From: Kiritimatiellales bacterium
Lineage (GTDB): Bacteria > Verrucomicrobiota > Kiritimatiellia > Kiritimatiellales > Tichowtungiaceae
NCBI GenBank assembly: GCA_041656295.1
Contig: JBBADV010000003.1
Span: 175,401-239,400 of the forward strand
Length of the DNA: 64,000 bases
Direction of reading: 5' to 3'
The position numbers and the translations under genes were made by a program. This document shows, piece by piece, positions 27,715 to 36,614 of this stretch (positions are counted from its first letter, which is position 1; each line of letters opens with the position of its first letter). The notes under the pieces are model-generated. The model was not told the DNA's origin. It searched no databases and was given only the letters and a program-made list of their open reading frames with translations.

Positions 27715-29325
27715 GTGAGAATATATAATAAACAGAATCTGTTTTTTAAAACAGTTGGCGCAGGAATATTGTCTTCTGCATTTTCATCCGGTATTGCATT
27801 CGGGGAGGAGTGTCCGGCGCCCAATTTGCTGGTCATTTTTCCGGATCAATTAAACCGAAATGTATTAAGCTGCTATGGAGGGCCGGTTCCAACGCCCAAT
27901 ATCGATCGTCTGGCCGCGGAAGGCGTTAAGTTTACTCAGGCGACCTGTCCAACGCCGTATTGCTCACCTTCGCGTATGTCATTAGAGACCAGTCTGTATC
28001 CGCACCAGCACGGTATAGTTCAAAATTGCGGATGGAAGCAGAATGGCATGACGCTCAATGATGAGACATATGCAAAAATTTTAAATCATTCAGGGTACAG
28101 CACGCATCATTATGGAAAATGGCATTTGGAACCGGTCCGCATGGGCGATACAATGCCGTATTATTCTGATCAGTATCGCCAGTTCCCTGAATATCGCGAT
28201 GAAGTTTTGGAGCTGTTTAAAACACACAGAGGAACAGATCCTCTCGGATATCAGGACTGGTATGGGATCATTCTGCCGGTGGAGCTCAGTGACCCGATGA
28301 AAATTGCGATTAAATACAACGATTTAGAAAAAAAATGGGCTGACCGCACATTCGCACAGTTTGCAATGAAGCAGGGACGGTTCAGGCTGGGCGAAGAAGA
28401 CGTGTTTGATAAACGTGTCGGAGATCGCGCGGTTAACATGATAAAAAAATGCAGCGGGCAGCAACAGCCTTTTATGATTACGGCCGGCTTCAACGTTCCG
28501 CACGATCCTTATGCGTTGCATTCGCCTTACTATGAAATGTTTGATCCTGATAAAATTGAGCTGCCGGCGAACCACAAAGTTCTCGAAGAGAGTTTTAAAA
28601 GGGATTGGGGGCGCCAGGTTGTTACACAGATGCGGGGACCGAACGGGGAAGAGACCGGTTTGCGCGAATTTATGCGCATTTATTATGGCGCAGTTAAATT
28701 TCTTGATGATCAGGTCGGACGCATTTTAACGGCACTGGAAGAGACCGGACAGATTGATAATACAATAATCATTTTTCTTGCTGACCACGGTGACATGGTC
28801 GGGGGGCATGGAATGGCCTGGAAAGAGACACGGTCATTTTATGAAGAGGTCGTGGTTATTCCGCTTATTATCCGTTATCCCCGGCTTATTAAGCCCCGGG
28901 TGAATGATGTCCCGGCAGAGACTCTGGATCTTATGCCAACGATTCTGGAAATGCTTAACCGCCCTGTTCCGGCACAGGCTGAGGGGAAAAGTTTAGTGCC
29001 GTATATGACCGGAACAAAAACTGCTTCAGATGCTTATCCCTATACATTCAGCGAACGGGTGGATGGGCATCCCTCCGGATTAAGAGAGGTGCTCCCGGAC
29101 ACCAAGGGCAGCTTTATGATTCGGGGAAGAGGATTCAAATACATGATCTATCCCGACGGAACAGACTACCTGTTCGATCTTAAAAAAGATCCCGGAGAGG
29201 TTGCCGATCTTGCTGATAAATCGAAATATCTTCCGGTGAAAAAAGAGATGTTCGCAGAGTTGAATGCATGGCTGGAAAGAACCGGATGGAGTGGAGCCCC
29301 GGCAGGAGGTGGAAAGACATTTTAA
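27715..29325 (+). CDS. secreted type I sulfatase (536 aa)
   Basis: 536 aa, GTG start at 27715 with AAGGAG 8 bases upstream. Signal-like N-terminus (FFKTVGAGILSSAFSSGIAFG). NLLVIFPDQLNRNVLSCYGG, active-site C83-S-P-S-R, HHYGKWHLEP, ITAGFNVPHDPYALHSP, IIIFLADHGDMVGGHGM and a C-terminal YLFDLKKDPGEVADLADKSK. Single-domain arylsulfatase type, unlike the 810-aa pair. Belongs to the same degradation island and is plus-strand like its neighbours. Confidence 0.9.
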   Translation: MRIYNKQNLFFKTVGAGILSSAFSSGIAFGEECPAPNLLVIFPDQLNRNVLSCYGGPVPTPNIDRLAAEGVKFTQATCPTPYCSPSRMSLETSLYPHQHGIVQNCGWKQNGMTLNDETYAKILNHSGYSTHHYGKWHLEPVRMGDTMPYYSDQYRQFPEYRDEVLELFKTHRGTDPLGYQDWYGIILPVELSDPMKIAIKYNDLEKKWADRTFAQFAMKQGRFRLGEEDVFDKRVGDRAVNMIKKCSGQQQPFMITAGFNVPHDPYALHSPYYEMFDPDKIELPANHKVLEESFKRDWGRQVVTQMRGPNGEETGLREFMRIYYGAVKFLDDQVGRILTALEETGQIDNTIIIFLADHGDMVGGHGMAWKETRSFYEEVVVIPLIIRYPRLIKPRVNDVPAETLDLMPTILEMLNRPVPAQAEGKSLVPYMTGTKTASDAYPYTFSERVDGHPSGLREVLPDTKGSFMIRGRGFKYMIYPDGTDYLFDLKKDPGEVADLADKSKYLPVKKEMFAELNAWLERTGWSGAPAGGGKTF

Positions 29326-29510
29326 TGTTTACGCTGTATTCGTGACGATTTGCGTCTGATCGCACAAAAAATTATTCCAGGCGTACCTTACATAGCCGGC
29401 GCTGGAAGATCGTCTCTTTCAGTGCCGGTTATTTAGCATTTTTTGCCGGGATGCTGCGCAGAAATGGATGAAGCTTAAATAACAATCCCGCCGGTGATCA
29501 CATCAGCAAT

Positions 29511-30665
29511 TCACTCATTAAATGTGTGCTTTTTACGGTAATTTGAGGGTGACACCCCTCTAAAATGTGAAAAAACACGGGTCATTTGCCCGGCGGAAGA
29601 AAAGCCGGCCTGTTCCGCAATGTCCTCCATTTTCAGTCTGGCAGAATCCAATAGAAGTTTTTCAGCCTGCCGGATGCGGCAGTTGCGCAACTCTTCCGCC
29701 ATGGTATGTCCGACATGTTTTTGGAACGCGGCGTGCAGCCAGCGATAAGACATCGGGATTTCCCTGCATAACTCTTTAGTTGTCACCGGTTCCCGGTAAC
29801 GTTCCCGTATTTGACCCAGTGCGGCGACAACATGCGGATGTTCAATCCCGAGCAGATCGCTGCTTTTGCGCATAATCACTCCTGTCGGCGGCACCAGTAA
29901 TGTCCGCCTGGCCGGTTTTTTCCCGCTCATAATGCGGTTCAGCAGAGCCGCCGCCTCATATCCCTGTCTCTCAAGATCCGTATCAATGCTGGAGAGGGGA
30001 ACAGGGGCAAAATCACATAGCAGATCGTCATTATCCGCTCCGAGGACCGCAACATCATCCGGAACACGCAATCCGGCGTTTTCACAGGCTTGTAAAACTT
30101 CGACACCCCGGTCATCGAATTCAGTAATCACCGCCAGTGGTTTAGGCAGCTGTTTTAAACGTTTTCCCAGCCAGTCAATACGCATGGCACTGCCGGCGTT
30201 CCGGTTTTTATTTGCGGCAATCCAGTTTAATTCGTGGAGTTCGGCAGTTGGTTGAGACCGAAGCGCCTTGCAGAATTCTGTCGCCCGCATTTCTTCTACG
30301 GGTCCGCCGGAACAGATATAATAGGCGAAATGTTTAAATCCCCTGGCGCTGAAATGCTCCACCGCCATTTCAGCCATAATTTTATTATCACAGAAAACAC
30401 GCGGAATATGCGGCTTTGCAACGGGACTGATACTTACGGTGGGAAGATTCAGTGCCAGAATCTGTCTGTCCAGTTTATCATCAACTCCCAGCACACAGAT
30501 CACGCCGTTTCCCCGCCAGTATGGCGGAACAGTTCCTGTCCGTTCCATTTCAACATTGAGGACCCACCGCACTTGATTTGCATAACGCGCAACGCCGCGT
30601 TGCAACAGGTAGGAATGCCAGCCCAGCGCCAGTAAAACCCGTTTTCGTTTTTTAATTTGTGTCAT
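29511..30665 (-). CDS. XylR-like AraC-family transcriptional regulator (second)
   Basis: 384 aa. Sensor half KRVLLALGWHSYLLQRGVARYA, HIPRVFCDNKIMAEMAVEHF, VITEFDDRGVEVLQACENAGLRV and LGADNDDLLCDFAPVPLSSI; C-terminal AraC HTH pair (VTTKELCREIPMSYRWLHAAF; LKMEDIAEQAGFSSAGQMTRVFSHFRGVSPSNYRK). Only gene on the minus strand inside the island, which suggests it is the local regulator. It shares the architecture of the regulator at 8579 but is a distinct paralog. Confidence 0.87.
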   Translation of the reverse strand: MTQIKKRKRVLLALGWHSYLLQRGVARYANQVRWVLNVEMERTGTVPPYWRGNGVICVLGVDDKLDRQILALNLPTVSISPVAKPHIPRVFCDNKIMAEMAVEHFSARGFKHFAYYICSGGPVEEMRATEFCKALRSQPTAELHELNWIAANKNRNAGSAMRIDWLGKRLKQLPKPLAVITEFDDRGVEVLQACENAGLRVPDDVAVLGADNDDLLCDFAPVPLSSIDTDLERQGYEAAALLNRIMSGKKPARRTLLVPPTGVIMRKSSDLLGIEHPHVVAALGQIRERYREPVTTKELCREIPMSYRWLHAAFQKHVGHTMAEELRNCRIRQAEKLLLDSARLKMEDIAEQAGFSSAGQMTRVFSHFRGVSPSNYRKKHTFNE

Positions 30666-30800
30666 CTGTTTTTTTTAACATGTCTGTTTTTATCAAGTCA
30701 ACGTCTGTATGCTCCTGCGGCATTCGTTGTTCTCTGGAAGAGCACAGCTCATCGTCTCAATGTATTGCAGATCAGCGTCGTTATATTATTCATCACATCC

Positions 30801-30839
30801 TTTTTTGACAGATAGTCGTCAAAATTTTACATGGTAAAA
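30801..30839 (+). promoter_or_regulatory. conserved promoter/operator block (copy 2)
   Basis: TTGACA, 17 bases, TACATG, with a TTTTGAC...GTCAAAA dyad overlapping the -35 box (TTTTTTGACAGATAGTCGTC then AAAA). Matches 26599-26637 over about 39 bases. Lies about 90 bases before the ATG of the paralog at 30929 and may bind the neighbouring XylR-like regulator. Confidence 0.55.
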
Positions 30840-30928
30840 AAATTGACGCTGGACGATATTTCATGCCGCAGACAACGGAAAAATCAGCGGAGCAGGTGGA
30901 ATTAAGCGATGAAACACAAGGAGAAGTC

Positions 30929-31669
30929 ATGAAGAGAATTCGTTTAATAATAACCGTCGGGATGATCGTGCTGTGTGTTGGACACACGGGAGTCTCGCAG
31001 CAGCCTACTGTTCAAAATCTGGATGCAGCGTTCTGGAAGAGATCGCATGAATGGAGTGAAGATGCGATTTGGAATAAGGGAATCAAGCCCTTGGCATCGG
31101 GAAGCGCTACGATGATGGCCGCGAAACCCGCCAATTATACGGTGACTGTTTCCAGCGGTGCGGTAACAGTCCTCTCTTTCAAATCAAATTATCAGAACCC
31201 CGGCACGGACTGGACTCCTACGCTGCTGGTATCAACAAATTTTACAATTGAGAAGTTTTTAGAATTAGGCGTGCAGGCGAATGGCGCTCTGATTGTGACG
31301 GATGGCGGGCACGTATCTTTACGTAGCGGACGCTCGTGTTTTGGAGCGGGAGGATATTCCGGGGCTTTGACTGTAGAGTCCGGCGGAATTTTTGAATGCA
31401 GCGGTGCATTTGAGATCGGCGAAAAAGGTACGGTTAAGGTTAACGGTATATTAAAATCGCTTTACCCGGTTTTTAATACTTCATTGTCCATTAGTGAATC
31501 GGGACGCCTGTATATTGGTAAAGACGGCAAGGTTATTCTGCGCGGAGATCTTACTGCGAACGGAACGCTGCTGAAATATATCAGCGACGGGAAGATCAGC
31601 GGAGCAGGTGAAATCAAACCGGCCTATGATATCGTGTCGGGTCAGACGCTTTTAACTGCAGAGCAGTGA
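30929..31669 (+). CDS. secreted repeat-type protein, paralog without PEP-CTERM
   Basis: 246 aa from ATG 30929 with CAAGGAGAAG just upstream. Signal peptide IRLIITVGMIVLCVGHTGVSQ, then the same beta-repeat body as 26710 and 31752 (TVSSGAVTVLSFKSNYQ; LTVESGGIFECSGAFEIGEKG). More divergent in the second half and ends at YDIVSGQTLLTAEQ with no sorting signal. Tandem with 31752. Function unknown; secretion is likely. Confidence 0.72.
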   Translation: MKRIRLIITVGMIVLCVGHTGVSQQPTVQNLDAAFWKRSHEWSEDAIWNKGIKPLASGSATMMAAKPANYTVTVSSGAVTVLSFKSNYQNPGTDWTPTLLVSTNFTIEKFLELGVQANGALIVTDGGHVSLRSGRSCFGAGGYSGALTVESGGIFECSGAFEIGEKGTVKVNGILKSLYPVFNTSLSISESGRLYIGKDGKVILRGDLTANGTLLKYISDGKISGAGEIKPAYDIVSGQTLLTAEQ

Positions 31670-31751
31670 TTGTAAATCAATTATATAATTTCATAAACAG
31701 ATGTTGGTTGAAGTCGATAGGACGGAGTTAACTATAACACAAGGAGAAGTC

Positions 31752-32585
31752 ATGAAGAGAGTTCGTTTAATAATAACCGTCGGGATGATCGTGCTGTGTG
31801 TTGGACACACGGGAGTCTCGCAACAGCCTACTGTTCAAAATCTAAATGTGGAGTTCTGGCAGACATCGCATGAATGGAGCGAAGATGCGATTTGGAATAA
31901 TGGAGTCAAGCCCGCAGAATCGGGAAGTAATGTTCAAATGGCAGCGAAACCCGTCAATTATACGGTGACGATTTCCGGTGGTGCGGTAACAGTTCTATCT
32001 TTCAGATCAAATTATCAGACCGTCGGCACGGACTGGACTCCTACGCTGCTGGTATCAACAAATTTTACAATTGATAACTTTTTAGACTTAGGCGTGCTGG
32101 CAAATGGCGCTCTGGTTGTGGCGAATGGCGGGAACGTGCTAATAACCAAAAATGCCGCACGCACGCTTTTAGGAACGGAAGGGTATACCGGGACTCTGAC
32201 TGTAGAGTCCGGCGGTATTTATGAAACCAGCGGACGGTTTTTGATCGGTACGAACGGAAACGTTACAGTTGACGGGACTCTGAAAACACTGCATGGCACT
32301 GTTACAAATGCATTAACCATTGAGGGTAACGGGTATCTTTATATCGGCGAATCCGGTGTGATAGAACTTTCAGGCAACCGGACAGGCAATGCAATATTGC
32401 AAGGATATATTAATGACGGTCAGATCTACGGTGCTGATGCAATAACGATGGCGTATGATTCTGTTGCTGATGTAACACGTTTAACCGTTGTGCCTGAGCC
32501 GGGGTCTGTCGTGCTGTTTATCGTCGGTTGCTGGATCTTTTTATCAGCCAGAAAATCGTTGCATAAAGCCTGCCAGACGTTTTAG
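31752..32585 (+). CDS. secreted PEP-CTERM repeat-type protein
   Basis: 277 aa from ATG 31752 with an identical AAGGAGAAGTC leader to the preceding copy. Signal peptide, beta-repeat body (LTVESGGIYETSGRFLIGTNG; GTVTNALTIEGNGYLYIGE), then VVPEPGSVVLFIVGCWIFLS and a basic tail ARKSLHK: a PEP-CTERM anchor. Closest relative is 26710. Probable exosortase substrate in the cell envelope; function unknown. Confidence 0.82.
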   Translation: MKRVRLIITVGMIVLCVGHTGVSQQPTVQNLNVEFWQTSHEWSEDAIWNNGVKPAESGSNVQMAAKPVNYTVTISGGAVTVLSFRSNYQTVGTDWTPTLLVSTNFTIDNFLDLGVLANGALVVANGGNVLITKNAARTLLGTEGYTGTLTVESGGIYETSGRFLIGTNGNVTVDGTLKTLHGTVTNALTIEGNGYLYIGESGVIELSGNRTGNAILQGYINDGQIYGADAITMAYDSVADVTRLTVVPEPGSVVLFIVGCWIFLSARKSLHKACQTF

Positions 32586-32660
32586 GGCATTTTCTGCTCA
32601 AGGAGAGAACACATTGATCATATGGAGCCTGCATTTTGCGGGCTCTGAAGGATAGATATT

Positions 32661-34307
32661 ATGAAACAGAATACAGCAAGAATGTTAGCAAAAACAGTTG
32701 GTCTGGGTGCCACAGTTCTGGCTAAAACCGGATTTTCATTCGCCGTTACAGTGACCGCCCAGGAAAAGCCGCCGCCGAATATTCTGTTTATCTGGACGGA
32801 TGAGCAGAATTTCGGAATGTTGAGCTGCGAAGGAAATAAATACATTCAAACGCCGAATCTTGACAGACTGGCCAGAGAGGGTGTTTTGTTTTTAAATTCG
32901 TTTTGTACCTATCCATCCTGTTCCCCGTCCCGTGCGACGGTTGTTACCGGCGCATATGCGTTTAATCATAATCTGTGTGATAATGTTCATGCAGACAGGG
33001 GTCTTGAAGGAATAACACCGCTGGACGGGTACCGGCTTACTGAAGAATATTTGCAGGATGCCGGTTATATGGTTGGGCATCGGGGCAAGTGGCATACCGG
33101 ATCAAAAAGAGACTGGGGCACCTGTTTTACGGCCGACCCGGATTTTTCCGAAAGCTATTGTCCAACATGGGTTAAAAACACCAAACCGCAAATTTTGCAG
33201 GAGTTTCCCTGGGACCGGACAACGAAAACCGGCAAGGGCGGTTATGTTAAAGGAAAAACTGACGAGCCGACGCGCTTAACTCCCAGCTGGCAGGCCGTGT
33301 TTGACAGAGGACAGCTGCCGGACTGGGCCATTGTTGGCGAGATGCTTATTCCGTCTGAAATGACAATGGAATATTCCATCATAGAAGATTCAATTCAATT
33401 TATAGAAAAAAACAAAGACCGGCTGTGGACGCTGACTGTATCAATCAGCCCGCCGCATGATCCGTGGAACGTGCCGGAGCCGTATTATTCCGACATTGCC
33501 ATGCCGCTGGTGGATAAGATGGAGATTCCGGGAAACGCTGATCCGGATGATCATCGAAGCAGTATTTCGTGGCGCGTAGGCCAGCGCGTTGATGACCGTG
33601 GTATTCAGGAATATATGGCCATTTATCACGCACAGGTTGTGATGATGGATGAATATATCGGCAGGGTTTTAGACACGCTCGACCGGCTGAATTTAACGGA
33701 AAATACATTGGTTATTTTTACATCCGATCACGGTGATATGCTTGGACTGCACAAGAATCTGGGGAAAATCAACAATAACCTGTATGATCGACTGTTCCAC
33801 ACGCCATGCATCATCCGTTATCCCGCCGGGATAAAGGGCGGGAAGGTTGTAAACAAGCCGGTTATGCATGTGGATTTTAAGCCAACCATGCTCGATTATG
33901 CCGGAATTTCTCTGCCTGATAATCTGGACGGGAAATCGTTACGGCCGTTGATAGAAAAAACTGATGCTGAATGGCGTGATTATCATCTATTAGAAAAATT
34001 TATGGAAGTTGTGCGGAACCCGGACCATACATTTGTAGAAAACGGTTTTTACTATGCAATAGGGATCAGAGATGAAAATTATAAATACATTTATACCCGG
34101 TTTAATAATAAGGCCAAGAATGATCAATACTGCGGCCCGCGGTTTATAGACGTAAAAAATGATGCCTTTGAGGAGAGGAATCTGTTTAAGGACTCGAAAT
34201 ACAGAACGCAGATTAAAGCGTATCATGCCAAACTCCGCAGCGTCCTTGAAGAAAACGGTTTTCCGTTTCTGGACGAGTATGCAGTTGATCCCTGGTCGGA
34301 AAGATAG
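32661..34307 (+). CDS. secreted type I sulfatase (548 aa)
   Basis: 548 aa. Twin-Ala/hydrophobic signal-like start (MLAKTVGLGATVLAKTGFSFAVTVTAQ). NILFIWTDEQNFGMLSCEGN, active-site C87-S-P-S-R, GHRGKWHTGSKRDWGTCF, TLTVSISPPHDPWNVPEPYY, LVIFTSDHGDMLGLHKNLGK and YKYIYTRFNNKAKNDQYCG. Resembles the 536-aa enzyme in length but the sequences are clearly different, so a distinct subfamily or specificity is likely. Followed by the GH42-like gene after 64 bases. Confidence 0.9.
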   Translation: MKQNTARMLAKTVGLGATVLAKTGFSFAVTVTAQEKPPPNILFIWTDEQNFGMLSCEGNKYIQTPNLDRLAREGVLFLNSFCTYPSCSPSRATVVTGAYAFNHNLCDNVHADRGLEGITPLDGYRLTEEYLQDAGYMVGHRGKWHTGSKRDWGTCFTADPDFSESYCPTWVKNTKPQILQEFPWDRTTKTGKGGYVKGKTDEPTRLTPSWQAVFDRGQLPDWAIVGEMLIPSEMTMEYSIIEDSIQFIEKNKDRLWTLTVSISPPHDPWNVPEPYYSDIAMPLVDKMEIPGNADPDDHRSSISWRVGQRVDDRGIQEYMAIYHAQVVMMDEYIGRVLDTLDRLNLTENTLVIFTSDHGDMLGLHKNLGKINNNLYDRLFHTPCIIRYPAGIKGGKVVNKPVMHVDFKPTMLDYAGISLPDNLDGKSLRPLIEKTDAEWRDYHLLEKFMEVVRNPDHTFVENGFYYAIGIRDENYKYIYTRFNNKAKNDQYCGPRFIDVKNDAFEERNLFKDSKYRTQIKAYHAKLRSVLEENGFPFLDEYAVDPWSER

Positions 34308-34371
34308 AGCATTTAATTTCAGATTCACCGTTTCCGGAACAATTTAATTAATGATAAGGAAGGGAGAAATA

Positions 34372-36471
34372 ATGTTTGCATTTGGAACGCAGTACCATCG
34401 TCCGCCAACACCAAAAATGGATAAGTGGGAAAACGATTTTAAAACGATGAAAGACCACGGATTCAATATGGTTCGCGGCTGGGCAATGTGGGGCTGGCTG
34501 AATCCAAAAGAGGACGTTTTTGATTTTTCAGAACTGGAGCGGTTCTGCGATCTCGGTCTCAAATATGATATTAAAACGATTCTTCTGGTGAATCTCGAAA
34601 GCACACCGGCCTGGCTGTATAAAAAATATCCTGAAACGTTGTATACTGACCAGCGTGGTATAAAGGTTGTTCCGCATACGGTTCATAATACCTGCTGCGG
34701 CGGATTCCCCGGGCATTGTTTGCACTGGCCGGAGATACAGGGAAAAGCGGTTGAGTTTATTGAAGCGCTGGTTAAAAAGTTTGCCGGGCATCCGGCGCTT
34801 TACGGGTGGGAGCCTCATAATGAACCGTTGCATGAGCCGGCACGGTATTATCGCGACGGAAACGGAGAGCTGTTCTGTTACTGTGATAAAACGCTGGAAA
34901 AATTTATCGAATGGCTCAAAGTTAAATATAATAATGAGATTAACCTATTGAATCAGATCTGGCAGCGCCGGTACGGCTTTTTTGATGAAATTATTCCGCC
35001 GGTTGAACGGGGCAGTTACTCCGATTGGGCTGACTGGCGGCTTTTCCATATCGAAGATCTCGTTGAACAGGATAAATGGAGAACACAGGTAATCCGCGAT
35101 AATGATCCGGATCATCCTGTAATGATTCACACCCGCTCTGCATCTTCCGGACGTAATATTGTTTTTGATTGCACGGATGACTGGAGGCTTTCGCAGTTCG
35201 TGGATAGTTTTGGGTTTGCCAGCTTTCCGGCGGAGGTTTCGATACTGGATCATGCCATGGCCGGAGACATCAACCGGGCAGCGGCTCAAGGGAAAGAATT
35301 TTGGATGCATGAACTTGCATCAGGACCGTATGGAATAGGGCTGGATATTCCGCCGGTTGATTTGCCGGGCGATCGTGTCGCCGGCTGGGCGCTGACAACA
35401 ATTGCTCAAGGGGCAAAAGGATTGTTGATGTGGCAGTTCCGGACAGAGCAGTTTGGTGCTGAATATGGATTTAATCTTGTAAACCTTGACGGTTCGCCTA
35501 ATCAGCGCTTGAAAGCTGTGGAACGTGTCGGGCGGCTGATGCTTAATAATGAAGCACTGTTTGCACGCATGAAACCGCAGCCGGCGGAAATAGCGGTCGG
35601 CTATTCCCCGATGAATCCGCTGATGTTGTATGTCGCCGATGGGTCGGTGGCTGCGTTTGACCATTCGTATCTGGGTACTTACCGGATGCTGTGTAATGCA
35701 AATGTGTCGTCCGTGGATATTGTCCGGTTGGATATTCAGGCTGTGGATGATGATTTTACACGCTATAAAGTGCTGTATATCCCTCTTGCGCTGTGGATGG
35801 ATGAGAAAACTGCAGAAAAAATCAGACAGTTTGTTGAACAGGGCGGAACAGTGATTTCTGAGCCGTCGCTGGCGTTGATTGAAACCGATTATTATTCTGC
35901 AGATACAGTTCCCGGCATGGGATTGCATGAGGTGTTTGGCTGCCGGCGCGAAATCATGGGCAACACAAAAGATACCCCCGTAACGATTCATGTTGATGGG
36001 GGGCGTTTGACTGCACGCTTTTTGCGCGAGATATTGATTCCTGAGAGTGCAGAAGTTATCGGAAGGTATGAAACCGGCGAACCTGCCATCACACTGAATC
36101 ATTACGGGAAAGGAAAAGCGGTCTATTTCGGATCAAACGTTTTCAATCAATATTATCATTCACCGGCGGCAGAGGTCTGCAATTTCTTTGAAAAGCGTTT
36201 TCACGCCGGCATTTCACGCTGGGCGGCGACGAGTGCATCAGAACAGACATTTTTGAAAATCATGGAAGCCGACGGAGCACGGATTGTATTTCTTTTCAAC
36301 ATAACCGATCAGGCTGTCGATACATGCCTGACCGTTAATGCCGATGTTGCAAATGCTAATGATATTTACAATGAATGTGTCATTGCATTTGAAAAAGACG
36401 AGGCAGGGGCAAAAGCGGTGATACATCTCGATCCTTATGCATCTTGTGTTTTTCTCTTCGAAGGAATATAA
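34372..36471 (+). CDS. GH42-like beta-galactosidase-family hydrolase
   Basis: 699 aa from ATG 34372 after AGGGAGAAATA. No signal peptide. GH42 barrel: FGTQYHRPPTPKMDKWENDF, MVRGWAMWGWLNPKEDVFDF, candidate acid/base E151 in YGWEPHNEPLHEP and candidate nucleophile E314 in WMHELASGPYGIG. Then the trimerisation-type domain (YKVLYIPLALWMDEKTAEKI; FVEQGGTVISEPSLALIE) and a C-terminal beta domain. Members act on beta-galactosides and related sugars; specificity in sulfated-glycan loci cannot be predicted. Confidence 0.85.
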   Translation: MFAFGTQYHRPPTPKMDKWENDFKTMKDHGFNMVRGWAMWGWLNPKEDVFDFSELERFCDLGLKYDIKTILLVNLESTPAWLYKKYPETLYTDQRGIKVVPHTVHNTCCGGFPGHCLHWPEIQGKAVEFIEALVKKFAGHPALYGWEPHNEPLHEPARYYRDGNGELFCYCDKTLEKFIEWLKVKYNNEINLLNQIWQRRYGFFDEIIPPVERGSYSDWADWRLFHIEDLVEQDKWRTQVIRDNDPDHPVMIHTRSASSGRNIVFDCTDDWRLSQFVDSFGFASFPAEVSILDHAMAGDINRAAAQGKEFWMHELASGPYGIGLDIPPVDLPGDRVAGWALTTIAQGAKGLLMWQFRTEQFGAEYGFNLVNLDGSPNQRLKAVERVGRLMLNNEALFARMKPQPAEIAVGYSPMNPLMLYVADGSVAAFDHSYLGTYRMLCNANVSSVDIVRLDIQAVDDDFTRYKVLYIPLALWMDEKTAEKIRQFVEQGGTVISEPSLALIETDYYSADTVPGMGLHEVFGCRREIMGNTKDTPVTIHVDGGRLTARFLREILIPESAEVIGRYETGEPAITLNHYGKGKAVYFGSNVFNQYYHSPAAEVCNFFEKRFHAGISRWAATSASEQTFLKIMEADGARIVFLFNITDQAVDTCLTVNADVANANDIYNECVIAFEKDEAGAKAVIHLDPYASCVFLFEGI

Positions 36472-36614
36472 GCAGTATATATAACAGGATTATTCAGTTC
36501 GCAAAGGAACCGGCGTGCATAGAACACAATGAATAATATTGTCCGGAACACAAAATCTGCGAAAGTCGGCGCGATATGATATTGCCATCACGTTTTTCGT
36601 GCAGGATAAGAATA

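Noticed and set aside
35320..36102. 260-aa antisense frame in the GH42-like gene
   Set aside because: Shadow of the coding strand; no start site or recognisable domain.
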